The notes beneath the pieces are model-generated. The model saw only the letters and a program-made list of their open reading frames with translations. It ran no database searches and was not told the origin of the DNA. Made by a program: the position numbers and the translations under genes. Source: Sphingomonas sp. (GTDB lineage Bacteria > Pseudomonadota > Alphaproteobacteria > Sphingomonadales > Sphingomonadaceae). Taken from it: a DNA stretch of 64,000 bases. Of this stretch, positions 42,660-51,504 are shown piece by piece. The stretch covers positions 21,564 through 85,563 of the forward strand of contig NZ_JAGHZV010000021.1 in the NCBI RefSeq assembly GCF_017745215.1, written 5' to 3'. The stretch's first letter is position 1; each line of letters begins with the position of its first letter.

Positions 42660-42968
42660 GTCGGGTCTCCCTTACAGACTCAAGAGAGTCTTAGATTCAA
42701 GAAAGATGCTGGAGTCTGTTGGCGCGTGGAAGCCGGGGCTTATGCACTTGTCCGCGATCTGCCAACAGCTTGACGCGCGTCCGCCCCTCGGAGTCAGCCG
42801 GATTCGCTCGTCGTAATCCCGTAATCCACAGCCTGTGGATCGGATCGACGGGCTGGGGACCGCGTTGTGGACGAATCAGCTGCGACTCCCCGAGCCTGCG
42901 GACGCTTGGCCCGTGCACGCGCTTGCGCTAGCGCTGTCCACGATGTTGTCCACAAAGCTGTCCCCCTG
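42653..42968. other. Predicted chromosomal replication origin (oriC)
   Basis: hemE-oriC-ppsR synteny; 8 GANTC sites (42653, 42677, 42686, 42694, 42712, 42791, 42801, 42884); DnaA-box-like 9-mers TTATGCACT (42740), TAATCCACA (42822), CGATCCACA (rc 42834-42842), TCGTCCACA (rc 42866-42874), TTGTCCACA (42946); AT-richer patch about 42674-42720; transcription diverges here. Confidence 0.85.
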
Positions 42969-43799
42969 ATGCGGTTGCACCTCCACCTTCTCTCGGATTC
43001 GACGGGCGAGACGCTGGAGAATATCGCCAAGGCGGCGCTTGCCCAGTTCGACGATGTCGAGACGTTGCGCCACTTCTGGCCGATGGTGCGCAGCGAAGCG
43101 CATCTCGAGCGCATCCTCCAGGAGATCGCGCAGAACCCGGGGCTCGTGCTGTTCACCCTGGTGAATTCCGAGATCCGACGCACGCTCGAGGCCCGCTGCC
43201 GCGCGATGGGGTTGCCGGCGGTCGCGCCGCTCGATCCGGTCAATCATGCGCTGACCAATCTGCTCGGCCAGGAAGCCAAGGCGCGGCCGGGTCGCCAGCA
43301 CGTCCTCGACGCCGCCTATTTCGCGCGCGTCGACGCGATCCAGTTCACCATCGCGCACGACGACGGCATCGGCATGGAGGATTGGGAAGAGGCCGACGTC
43401 GTCCTCGTCGGGGTGTCGCGCTCGTCCAAGACGCCGACCTCGATCTACCTCGCCAACCGCGGATACAAGACCGCCAATATCCCGATCGTGGTCGAATCGC
43501 CGCCCCCGCCCGATCTCTACAAGCTCAGGCATCCACTGATCGTCGGGCTCACGACGAGTGCCGACCGGCTGGTCGCGATCCGCCGCAATCGCCTCCTCTC
43601 GCTGAACCAGCACCCCGAGACGAGCTATGTCGACCAGGATTCGGTAGCGCGCGAGATCGCCTATGCCCGGCGCATGTTCGCCGACAATGGCTGGCCGGTG
43701 ATCGACGTCACCCGCCGCTCGATCGAGGAGACCGCCGCCGCGATCATCCAGCTCTGCAACGAGCGCATGGCGGGACTCACGGGCGGCGACCGGGAATGA
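42969..43799 (+). CDS. ppsR: Pyruvate, water dikinase (PEP synthase) regulatory protein, DUF299 kinase/pyrophosphorylase
   Basis: MRLHLHLLSDSTGETLENIAKAALAQF; DVVLVGVSRSSKTPTSIYLANRGYKTANIPIV. Confidence 0.96.
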   Translation: MRLHLHLLSDSTGETLENIAKAALAQFDDVETLRHFWPMVRSEAHLERILQEIAQNPGLVLFTLVNSEIRRTLEARCRAMGLPAVAPLDPVNHALTNLLGQEAKARPGRQHVLDAAYFARVDAIQFTIAHDDGIGMEDWEEADVVLVGVSRSSKTPTSIYLANRGYKTANIPIVVESPPPPDLYKLRHPLIVGLTTSADRLVAIRRNRLLSLNQHPETSYVDQDSVAREIAYARRMFADNGWPVIDVTRRSIEETAAAIIQLCNERMAGLTGGDRE

Positions 43800-44392
43800 A
43801 GCTGGTCCTCGCGTCCCAGAGCGCGTCGCGGCGGGCGATGCTCGATGCCGCGGGCGTGCCGCACGAGGCCGTCGCCGCGCAGGTCGACGAGGCGGCCGCC
43901 AAGGAATCGCTCAAGGCCGCGCAAGTTGCGCCGCGCGACTTGGCCGACGCGCTTGCCGAGCTCAAGGCGCTCAAGGTCTCGCAGATGATTCCCCGGGCGC
44001 TGGTGCTCGGCGGCGATTCGGTGGTCGCGCTCGAGGACGGCAGCCTGCTCGACAAGCCGGAGAGCCGCGAACAGGCAGCCGACCACCTCCGGCGGATGTC
44101 GGGGCGGCACCACGACCTGATCAGCGCCGCAGTGATCGCCGAAGCAGGGCGCCCGGTGTGGCGCTTCGTCGATCGCGCGCGGATGCATGTCCGGCCGCTG
44201 TCGGAGGGCTTCATCCAGGCCTATCTCGACCAGGAATGGCCGGCGATTTCGGGCTGCGTCGGCTGCTACCGGATCGAGGGGCCCGGGATCCAGCTCTTCG
44301 CCAAGGTGGCGGGGGATCATTTCACCGTACTGGGCATGCCGCTGATGCAAGTAGTTGATTATCTGAGGACGCGTGGGGTCTTGGCGTCATGA
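43796..44392 (+). CDS. maf: Maf family nucleotide pyrophosphatase
   Basis: MKLVLASQSASRRAMLDAAGVPHE; GYYRIEG-like motif GCYRIEGPGIQLFAKVAGDHFTVLGMPL. Confidence 0.95.
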   Translation: MKLVLASQSASRRAMLDAAGVPHEAVAAQVDEAAAKESLKAAQVAPRDLADALAELKALKVSQMIPRALVLGGDSVVALEDGSLLDKPESREQAADHLRRMSGRHHDLISAAVIAEAGRPVWRFVDRARMHVRPLSEGFIQAYLDQEWPAISGCVGCYRIEGPGIQLFAKVAGDHFTVLGMPLMQVVDYLRTRGVLAS

Positions 44393-45198
44393 CGTCGCCC
44401 TATGCCGAAGTGATCGGCGACCCGATCGCACATTCCAAATCGCCGACGATCCACGGCTTCTGGCTGAAGGCGCTTGGGATCGAGGCGGACTATCGCAGGC
44501 ACCGCGTCGCGCCCGAGGACCTCGGCGCCTATTTCGCCGGACGCGCCGAGGATCCCGACTGGCGCGGCTGCAACATTACCATCCCACACAAGCAGGCGGC
44601 GCTCGAATTCGTCGGCGATCCCGGGGGTGTCCGCGCGTCGATTGGCGCGATCAACACCGTGATCCGCGGCGAGGACGGCAAGCTCATCGGCACCAACACC
44701 GATGCCGGGGGCTTCTATGCGCCGATCGCGGGGCTCGACCTCATCGGTCAGCCGGTGGTGGTGATCGGCGCGGGCGGCGCGGCGCGCGCAATCCTGTTCG
44801 CGCTGTCGAAGCTCGGCGTCGGCCGCGTGACCATCCTCAACCGCAACGTGCTCAAGGCGGCCGCGCTGCTCGCGAGCTTCGGGCTCAAGGGCGACGCGTT
44901 GCCGCTCGGAAGCGCGATTCCGCCCGCCCGGCTGGTGGTCAATGCCAGCGCGCTCGGCATGACCGGCCAGCCGCCGCTCGCCGTCGACTTGTCGCCGCTG
45001 CCGGAGGACGCGGTGGTCTATGATGCGGTCTATGCGCCGCTCGAGACCGGGCTGCTCGCCCAGGCGCACGATCGCGGGCTCGACACGGTCGACGGGCTCG
45101 AGATGCTCGTCGGCCAGGCAGCGCTCGCCTTCGAACTTTTCTTCGGCGCCGCCCCGCCGCGCGACCGCGACGACGAACTGCGCGCGCTGCTCGCATGA
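44389..45198 (+). CDS. aroE: Shikimate dehydrogenase
   Basis: [55 protein letters not shown]. Confidence 0.97.
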   Translation: MTSPYAEVIGDPIAHSKSPTIHGFWLKALGIEADYRRHRVAPEDLGAYFAGRAEDPDWRGCNITIPHKQAALEFVGDPGGVRASIGAINTVIRGEDGKLIGTNTDAGGFYAPIAGLDLIGQPVVVIGAGGAARAILFALSKLGVGRVTILNRNVLKAAALLASFGLKGDALPLGSAIPPARLVVNASALGMTGQPPLAVDLSPLPEDAVVYDAVYAPLETGLLAQAHDRGLDTVDGLEMLVGQAALAFELFFGAAPPRDRDDELRALLA

Positions 45199-45788
45199 TC
45201 ATTTTGGGCCTCACCGGCTCGATCGGCATGGGCAAGTCGACCGTCGCGCAGATGTTCCGCGACGAAGGCGTGCCGGTGTTCGACGCCGATGCCGCGGTGC
45301 ATGCGCTGCAGGGCCCGGGCGGCCGCATCGTGCCGGCGATCGAAGCGGCCTTCCCGGGAACGACGGGGCCAGGGGGCGTGAATCGCGAGGCACTGCGCGC
45401 CGTGGCGATCGGCGATCATGACGCCATGGCGCGGCTCGAGGCGATCGTTCACCCCGCGGTGGGCGAGGAGCGCGCGGCCTTCCTCGCAGCCAACGCCGAG
45501 GCGCCGCTGGCCGTGCTCGACATCCCCCTGTTGTTCGAGACCGGCGGCGCGAGCCGAGTCGACAGGATCGCAGTGGTCTCCGCTCCCGCCGAGGTCCAGC
45601 GCGAGCGCGTCCTCAGGCGCCCCGACATGACCCCCGAGCGCTTCGACGCGATCCTCGCGCGCCAGCTCCCCGACGCCGAGAAGCGCGCCCTCGCCGATTT
45701 CGTGATCGACACCGGCGCCACGCTCGACGCCACTCGCGCGCAGATTCGATCGGTCATCGCTTGCCTCGCGGGTCCGGCAGGCCGATAG
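45195..45788 (+). CDS. coaE: Dephospho-CoA kinase
   Basis: [53 protein letters not shown]. Confidence 0.97.
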   Translation: MIILGLTGSIGMGKSTVAQMFRDEGVPVFDADAAVHALQGPGGRIVPAIEAAFPGTTGPGGVNREALRAVAIGDHDAMARLEAIVHPAVGEERAAFLAANAEAPLAVLDIPLLFETGGASRVDRIAVVSAPAEVQRERVLRRPDMTPERFDAILARQLPDAEKRALADFVIDTGATLDATRAQIRSVIACLAGPAGR

Positions 45789-45796
45789 AGACTCGC

Positions 45797-46489
45797 ATGC
45801 GTGAAATCGTGTTCGACACCGAGACGACGGGGCTGAGCTTCTCGGGTGGCGACCGGCTCGTGGAGATCGGCTGCATCGAGCTGGTCAACCGCGTGCCGAC
45901 CGGCGAGAACTTCCACGCCTATATCAACCCCGGCCGCGCGATGCCGGCCGAGGCGTTTGCGGTGCACGGCCTCAGCGACGCGTTCCTGCGCGACAAGCCG
46001 GGTTTCACCGACGTCGTCGAGGCGCTGCTCGAGTTCATCGGCGAGTCGCCCCTGGTCGCGCACAATGCCACCTTCGACTTCGGTTTCCTCAACGGCGAGC
46101 TGAAGCTCTGCGGTCGGCCCATCGTGGCGATGGACCGGATGGTCGATACGCTCGCGCTCGCCCGCGTCCGCCATCCCGGCGCCAAGCACACGCTCGATGC
46201 GCTCTGCTCGCGCTACGGCATCGATCTCAGCGCGCGCACGCTTCACGGCGCGCTTCTCGACGCGCAGCTGCTCGCGCAAGTCTATGTCGAGCTCACCGGC
46301 GGGCGGCAGATTACGCTGGGGCTCGCGGTCGACGTCGCGCCGATGCGCGAAGCGGTGGTGGAGTCGCCGGTGCGCGCCCAGGTCCGCCCCGCGCGGCATT
46401 TTGAAGCGTCGCCGGCGGAACTAGAACGCCACAAAGCCTTTCTCGAACGGTTGGAGGAGCCGCTCTGGGGCACGGCCGCATCCGGTTGA
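45797..46489 (+). CDS. dnaQ: DNA polymerase III subunit epsilon
   Basis: MREIVFDTETTGLSFSGGDRLVEIGCIELVNRVPTGENFHAYINPGR; LVAHNATFDFGFLN. Confidence 0.96.
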   Translation: MREIVFDTETTGLSFSGGDRLVEIGCIELVNRVPTGENFHAYINPGRAMPAEAFAVHGLSDAFLRDKPGFTDVVEALLEFIGESPLVAHNATFDFGFLNGELKLCGRPIVAMDRMVDTLALARVRHPGAKHTLDALCSRYGIDLSARTLHGALLDAQLLAQVYVELTGGRQITLGLAVDVAPMREAVVESPVRAQVRPARHFEASPAELERHKAFLERLEEPLWGTAASG

Positions 46490-46542
46490 CGATGCGGAAC
46501 TGCGTGCCTAGGTGCGCGCCCTATTTTAGTGCGGAGGACGTC

Positions 46543-47139
46543 ATGGATATCCGGATTTCGGGCCACCAGGTGGAAACGGGCGAGGCGCTCCAGTCGCAAG
46601 TCGCCGACCGGCTTCAGGGGATCAGCGGCAAATACTTCGCACGCGCGCTGTCTTCGCAGGCGACCTTCGGCAAGGGTCCGCACGACAACGGCTTCACCTG
46701 CGACATCATCATGCACGTGACTCAGGGCCTGCTGCTCAAGGCCGCCAATTCGGGGATGGACGCGCACGGTGCGTTCGACGGCGCGGCCGACCGGATCGAG
46801 ACGCAGCTGCGCCGCTACGTCCGCCGCCTCAAGGACCGCCAGAACGGCGAGATCATCGCCGCAGCCGAGAGCGGCGCGTACGACAACGGCGCCGACAATG
46901 CCGGCTACACGTTGTTCCAGGAATCTGCAGCGGACGAGGAACCCTCGGATTCTCCGGTGGTTATCGCCGAGATGCGGGTCGACGTGCCCGACACCACCGT
47001 GTCGGACGCCGTGATGATGTTGGATTTACGTAATACCAATGCCCTATTGTTCCGTAATAGCGGCACGGGTGCCTATAATATGGTCTATCGCCGGGGAGAT
47101 GGAACCATCGGCTGGGTGGAGCCCAATCGCGCCGCCTGA
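46543..47139 (+). CDS. hpf: Ribosome hibernation-promoting factor (long form)
   Basis: MDIRISGHQVETGEALQSQVADRLQGISGKYF; C-terminal ALLFRNSGTGAYNMVYRRGDGTIGWVEP. Confidence 0.95.
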   Translation: MDIRISGHQVETGEALQSQVADRLQGISGKYFARALSSQATFGKGPHDNGFTCDIIMHVTQGLLLKAANSGMDAHGAFDGAADRIETQLRRYVRRLKDRQNGEIIAAAESGAYDNGADNAGYTLFQESAADEEPSDSPVVIAEMRVDVPDTTVSDAVMMLDLRNTNALLFRNSGTGAYNMVYRRGDGTIGWVEPNRAA

Positions 47140-47172
47140 ATGCCGGCCTGCCAGGATTTGCATGGAAGTTTG

Positions 47173-47640
47173 ATGACCGACTTGAGCGACTTGCTCGCCC
47201 ACGAAGCCGTGGTCGCGGGCATGAATGTGGGCAACCGCAAGATCTTGTTTCAGCAGCTCGGGGGACTTGCCGAGCGGGCTTATGGTCTTGATGCCAAGAT
47301 CGTCGCCGAGCGACTCGCCGATCGCGAGAAGCTCGGCTCGACGGGCTTCGGCGGCGGGATCGCGATTCCGCACGCCAAGCTCGACGGGCTGAAGCATGTC
47401 GTCGGCGCCTTCGTGCGGCTGGCGCAGCCGATCGAGTTCGGCGCGGTCGATGAGCTGCCGGTGGACCTGGTGTTCATGCTGCTCTCCCCCGTGGGTGCGG
47501 GCGCCGAGCATCTCAAGGCGCTCGCGCGCGTCTCGCGGCTGCTGCGCGACCGGGCCTTCGCCGCCAAGCTGCGCGGCGCCGGGTCGCACGATGCCATCTT
47601 CGCGCTGATCGCCGGCGTCGAGGCGCGTGACGCCGCCTGA
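47173..47640 (+). CDS. ptsN: PTS IIA-like nitrogen regulatory protein
   Basis: LADREKLGSTGFGGGIAIPHAKLDGLKHVVGAFVRL; follows hpf. Confidence 0.95.
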   Translation: MTDLSDLLAHEAVVAGMNVGNRKILFQQLGGLAERAYGLDAKIVAERLADREKLGSTGFGGGIAIPHAKLDGLKHVVGAFVRLAQPIEFGAVDELPVDLVFMLLSPVGAGAEHLKALARVSRLLRDRAFAAKLRGAGSHDAIFALIAGVEARDAA

Positions 47641-48103
47641 CGCCGTATCGGGCGCTCCCACCGGGGCGGAGGCGCATTATCGCGCGCTCGAATCGCTCTA
47701 TGCCTCGGCGCCGATCAACCAGCTGTTCGACTCGCGGCTGGTGATTCCCGAGGCCGGCGTCGCCCGGATCGAGTTCACCCTCGATGGCCGCTATTTCCAC
47801 GCCGCCGGCGCGGCGCACGGCACGAGCTACTTCAAGATGCTCGACGACGCGGCCTTCTATGCCGCGAACAGCCTGGTCACCGATCGCTTCCTGCTCACCA
47901 CTGCCTTCAACCTGCTGCTCACCAAGCCTTTGAGGGAGGGTCCGGTGGTCGCCGAAGGCCGCTGGGTGAGCGGCCAGCGCCGCGTGTTCGTCGCCGAGGC
48001 GCGGCTGATCGACGCGACCGGCGAGGAGGCCGCGCGCGGCACCGGCACCTTCATGCGCTCGCGCATCGCGCTTGCCGGGCTGCCCGGCTATCGCCAGGGG
48101 TGA
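47627..48103 (+). CDS. PaaI family thioesterase
   Basis: AHGTSYFKMLDDAAFYAANSLVTDRFLLTTAFNLLLTKPLREG hot-dog pattern. Confidence 0.88.
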   Translation: MTPPDAVSGAPTGAEAHYRALESLYASAPINQLFDSRLVIPEAGVARIEFTLDGRYFHAAGAAHGTSYFKMLDDAAFYAANSLVTDRFLLTTAFNLLLTKPLREGPVVAEGRWVSGQRRVFVAEARLIDATGEEAARGTGTFMRSRIALAGLPGYRQG

Positions 48104-48441
48104 GCGCGCGCGTCACCAGCGCAGTGATGGCCAGCGCGCTGATCCGGCGCGTGAACCAGGAAGGCGGCATGGCCGCCGTGCTTGCCAGGGGCGACCCGAC
48201 CGCGGGCGCCATTCTGCTGCTCTTGCTCGAGAAAGGCCGCAATCCCCGCTTCTTCGAGCGCGGCATCGGGGCTGATGGCGAACCCGCGCTGGTCCGCGCC
48301 GGTCCGGCCGAACTCATCGACGACGCGGCCGCGCACGACTATTGGTCGCGGCGCCGTTCGCGCGATTCGGACCTGTGGGTGATCGAACTGGATATCGCAG
48401 ACGGGGAACGGTTCGCCGCTGCAACGATGGGCGTTGGTTGA
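48100..48441 (+). CDS. DUF1491 family protein
   Basis: SALIRRVNQEGGMAAVLARGDPTAGAILLLLLEKGRNPRFFERG...DSDLWVIELDIADGERF. Confidence 0.88.
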   Translation: MSARVTSAVMASALIRRVNQEGGMAAVLARGDPTAGAILLLLLEKGRNPRFFERGIGADGEPALVRAGPAELIDDAAAHDYWSRRRSRDSDLWVIELDIADGERFAAATMGVG

Positions 48442-48597
48442 CACCCAGCGGCTACGCCGCCAAAGGCCCGCCACCATTAATAGCGTTGTGCCGCGCGGGG
48501 TGTGAAGCCGGGCGGTTACGCAGTCGGGGGGAAACCCGGCGGCCCCAGAACCAACCAGGGGGCCGGCCGCGAACCAACCGCATAGTTGCGACCTTCA

Positions 48598-49239
48598 ATG
48601 AAGTTCCTGTCTCGCGCCGCGGCCGCCGCGGCTGTGACGTTTTGCGCTGGCGCACTTGCGAATGCCGCCACGCTCGATCTCGGGGCCCTGCCGGCCCAGA
48701 TTGATCAACACCTGAACGCCCCGGTGACCGCACAGGTTCCGCAGCCGCAGGTCGCGGCGGGCACGCTTCCCCAGGCGGGGAGCGCCCAGGTGATCCCGGC
48801 TCCGATCACGGAGGCCGAAGCCCCCAAGTTCACGACGCTGGCTGCCGCTGTCGACGCGCAGGGTGTGCCGGGCGCTGCCGATTCGGAGCTGCGCTGCCTC
48901 GCCACCGGCGTCTATTTCGAAGCCAAGGGCGAGCCGCTCTCGGGCCAGCTCGCGGTCGCCGAAGTGATCCTCGATCGCGCGTCTTCGGGCCGCTTCCCGC
49001 CCTCGGTGTGCCGCGTGCTGTCGCAGCCGGGGCAATTCTCCTTCGTCCGCGGTGGCAGGATGCCGACGCCGCCGTCGAACGCCGCCTGGCGCAAGGCAAT
49101 GGCGGTCGCGCTCGTCGCGCAGAAGGACCTCTGGGCCTCGCCGGTCGACGGCGCGCTCTATTTCCACGCGCGCTACGTACGGCCGACGTGGAAGCGCGCG
49201 CGCGTCGGCTCGGTCGGCAACCACGTCTTCTATCGCTGA
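48598..49239 (+). CDS. Cell wall hydrolase (SleB-like)
   Basis: LRCLATGVYFEAKGEPLSGQLAVAEVILDRASSGRFPPSVCRVLSQPGQFSFVRGG...ALYFHARYVRPTW. Confidence 0.93.
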   Translation: MKFLSRAAAAAAVTFCAGALANAATLDLGALPAQIDQHLNAPVTAQVPQPQVAAGTLPQAGSAQVIPAPITEAEAPKFTTLAAAVDAQGVPGAADSELRCLATGVYFEAKGEPLSGQLAVAEVILDRASSGRFPPSVCRVLSQPGQFSFVRGGRMPTPPSNAAWRKAMAVALVAQKDLWASPVDGALYFHARYVRPTWKRARVGSVGNHVFYR

Positions 49240-49269
49240 AGCCGGCGGAGGCGCGCGGGGCTTTTCCGC

Positions 49270-49284
49270 GTTCCTAGAATGTTC
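49270..49284 (+). promoter_or_regulatory. LexA box in front of mmcB
   Basis: GTTC CTAGAAT GTTC, 13 bp before the ATG at 49298. Confidence 0.9.
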
Positions 49285-49297
49285 TAGTCAGGCGGGG

Positions 49298-49798
49298 ATG
49301 CGCAACCTGGCGTCCCCGCCTGATCTGTCTCCGGAGCTCGCGCCGATGATCGCGGCGGACGTCGTGCGCGGCGTCTGCCGGATGCTGCTGCGCGACCATG
49401 ACAGCGTGGCCATCGGCGAAGTGCCCCTCGCCGGCGGCCGCCGTGCCGACCTGATGGCGATCGACGCGCGCGGCGAGATCGTCATCGTCGAGATCAAGGT
49501 GTCGCGCGCCGACCTGCTCGGCGACTGCAAATGGACCGAGTATCTCGATCATTGCGACCGGTTCTTCTGGGCGGTGCCGTCGGGCTTCGACCTGTCGCCC
49601 TTCGAGACCGAGGCCTTTCTGCCCGCGCGCGCCGGGCTGATCGTCGCCGACCGCTACGACGCGGCGATCCTGCGCGACGCCGCCTGCGTGGCGCTTCCTG
49701 CGGCGACCCGCAAGCGCTGCACCCTCGCCTTCGGCCGCCGCGCGGCGCGGCGCGTGCTGGCGATGCTCGACCCTGAGTCGGCGGCGATTCTGCCTTAG
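49298..49798 (+). CDS. mmcB: MmcB family DNA repair protein
   Basis: VVRGVCRMLLRDHDSVAIGEVPLAGGRRADLMAIDARGEIVIVEIKVSRADLLGDCKWTEYLDHCDRFFWAVP. Confidence 0.93.
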   Translation: MRNLASPPDLSPELAPMIAADVVRGVCRMLLRDHDSVAIGEVPLAGGRRADLMAIDARGEIVIVEIKVSRADLLGDCKWTEYLDHCDRFFWAVPSGFDLSPFETEAFLPARAGLIVADRYDAAILRDAACVALPAATRKRCTLAFGRRAARRVLAMLDPESAAILP

Positions 49799-50400
49799 AG
49801 CTTCGGCCCCGCCACGCCCTTGCGCTGGACCTTGGGCGCATCGGCGAGTGCCTTGACGATCGCCGGCGGCATGCGCCCGTCGGCCTTGGCATAATCGCGC
49901 GCGCTCATCCCGGCGAGCACATCGGCCTGGTCGGGGTCAGCACCCGAATCGAGCAGCAGCCGCACCATCTCGATATTGCGGAGCTGCACCGCGCGGATCA
50001 GCGGCGTCTCGCCCTTCGAATTGCGCAGGTTCACGTTCGCCTTGTAGGTGATCAGGATCTGCACGCCTTCGACATAATCGTGGTTCACCGCGACCATCAT
50101 CGGGGTGTTGCCCTGATTGTCCTGGATGTTCGGATTGGCGTCGCGCTGAAGCAGGAAGCGCAGATAGACCGTGCTGCCCTTCTTCGCGACGATGTGGAGC
50201 CCGGCCTCGCCGGTCGAGCGATCCTTGGTGTCGACGATCCGCACGCCCGGCTCGTTGAGCATGTCGGTGACCTTGGTCCCGTCTTCCTTCCGCACGGCTT
50301 CGAGGAACTGATAGCCGTCGGAGAAATGCTGGGCGCTGGCCGGCGCGGCGGCGGCAAGCATCGCGGCGGCGGCCACGCACCCGAGGAAACGGTACGACAT
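49795..50400 (-). CDS. Ankyrin repeat periplasmic protein
   Basis: Signal peptide and repeats NPNIQDNQGNTPMMVAVNHDYVEGVQILI / NVNLRNSKGETPLIRAVQLRNIEMVRLLLDSGADP. Confidence 0.92.
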   Translation of the reverse strand: MSYRFLGCVAAAAMLAAAAPASAQHFSDGYQFLEAVRKEDGTKVTDMLNEPGVRIVDTKDRSTGEAGLHIVAKKGSTVYLRFLLQRDANPNIQDNQGNTPMMVAVNHDYVEGVQILITYKANVNLRNSKGETPLIRAVQLRNIEMVRLLLDSGADPDQADVLAGMSARDYAKADGRMPPAIVKALADAPKVQRKGVAGPKL

Positions 50401-50473
50401 CTACTCAACCTTTCGCGGGAAACCCCCCGGAGACCTTGCAAGCCCGCGCGGTTCAGATCAAGGCTGCGGCGCC

Positions 50474-51067
50474 ATGAATCGCAAGGCGATCCGTATCGCG
50501 GCTGCAATAAGCGCCGCACTGTTGCTTGCAAATTGCAGCACTGCAACACCGCAGCAACCTCCGCTGGCCGGCGCCAAGGTCGGCGGCCCCTTCGCGCTGA
50601 CCGACAAGGACGGCAGGACGGTTCGCGACTCCGATTTCGCGGGGAAGTACCGGCTGGTCTATTTCGGCTATACCTTCTGCCCCGATGCCTGCCCCACCGA
50701 CATGGCCAAGCTCGGCCAGGCACTGAAGAAGCTCGACAAGAGCGATCCCGCGCTCTCGGCGAAGCTGGTGCCGATCTTCATCACCGTCGACCCCGAGCGC
50801 GATACGCCCAAGGTCGTCGGCGAGTTCACCGCCAATTTCCACCCGCGGATGATCGGGCTCACCGGCAGCCTCGATGCGATCAAGCAGGTCGCGCGCGAAT
50901 ACAGCGTCTATTTCGCCAAGCAGCCGCCCGCGCCGGGCGGCGGCTACCTCGTCGACCACAGCCGGGTGATCTACCTGATGGGGCCCAAGGGCGAGCCGAT
51001 CGCGCCGATCACCAGCGACATGAGCGTCGACGAGATCATCGAGACGATCAAGCGCTGGGCGGTGTGA
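50474..51067 (+). CDS. SCO1/SenC family protein
   Basis: LVYFGYTFCPDACPTDMAKLGQAL; FITVDPERDTPKVV; LVDHSRVIYLM. Confidence 0.96.
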   Translation: MNRKAIRIAAAISAALLLANCSTATPQQPPLAGAKVGGPFALTDKDGRTVRDSDFAGKYRLVYFGYTFCPDACPTDMAKLGQALKKLDKSDPALSAKLVPIFITVDPERDTPKVVGEFTANFHPRMIGLTGSLDAIKQVAREYSVYFAKQPPAPGGGYLVDHSRVIYLMGPKGEPIAPITSDMSVDEIIETIKRWAV

Positions 51068-51072
51068 GCGCC

Positions 51073-51504
51073 ATGGCCGACCGCTTCTGGGAAAAGCCGC
51101 TCGCGAGCCTCGACCGCGCGCAATGGGAGGCGCTGTGCGACGGCTGCGGGAAATGCTGCCTCCACAAGCTCGAGGACGACGAGACCGGCGAGCTCTTCCC
51201 GACCAATGTCGCCTGCCGCCTGCTCGACCGGCATATGGGGCGATGCAAGGATTATAAGCACCGCCACGCCTATGTCGCCGAATGCGTGCGGCTCAATGCG
51301 GGCAACGTCACCCAGATCGACTGGCTGCCGTCGACCTGCGCCTACCGCCTGCGCGCGGCGGGCGAGCCGCTGCCCGACTGGCATTATCTGGTGAGCGGCG
51401 ACCCCGAGGCCGTCCACCGCGCGGGCGAATCGACGCGTGGCTGGACCGTCTCCGAGGACGATGCGGGCGACTTCGAGCATCACCTGGTGGACCGCAAGCT
51501 GTGA
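51073..51504 (+). CDS. YcgN family cysteine cluster protein
   Basis: WEALCDGCGKCCLHKLEDDETGELFPTNVACRLLDRHMGRCKDY. Confidence 0.94.
   Translation: MADRFWEKPLASLDRAQWEALCDGCGKCCLHKLEDDETGELFPTNVACRLLDRHMGRCKDYKHRHAYVAECVRLNAGNVTQIDWLPSTCAYRLRAAGEPLPDWHYLVSGDPEAVHRAGESTRGWTVSEDDAGDFEHHLVDRKL

Noticed and set aside
42867-42968. N-terminal extension of the ppsR ORF
   Set aside because: MDESAATPRACGRLARARACASAVHDVV has no PpsR-like character and overlaps DnaA-box-like sequences; ATG at 42969 fits the family start
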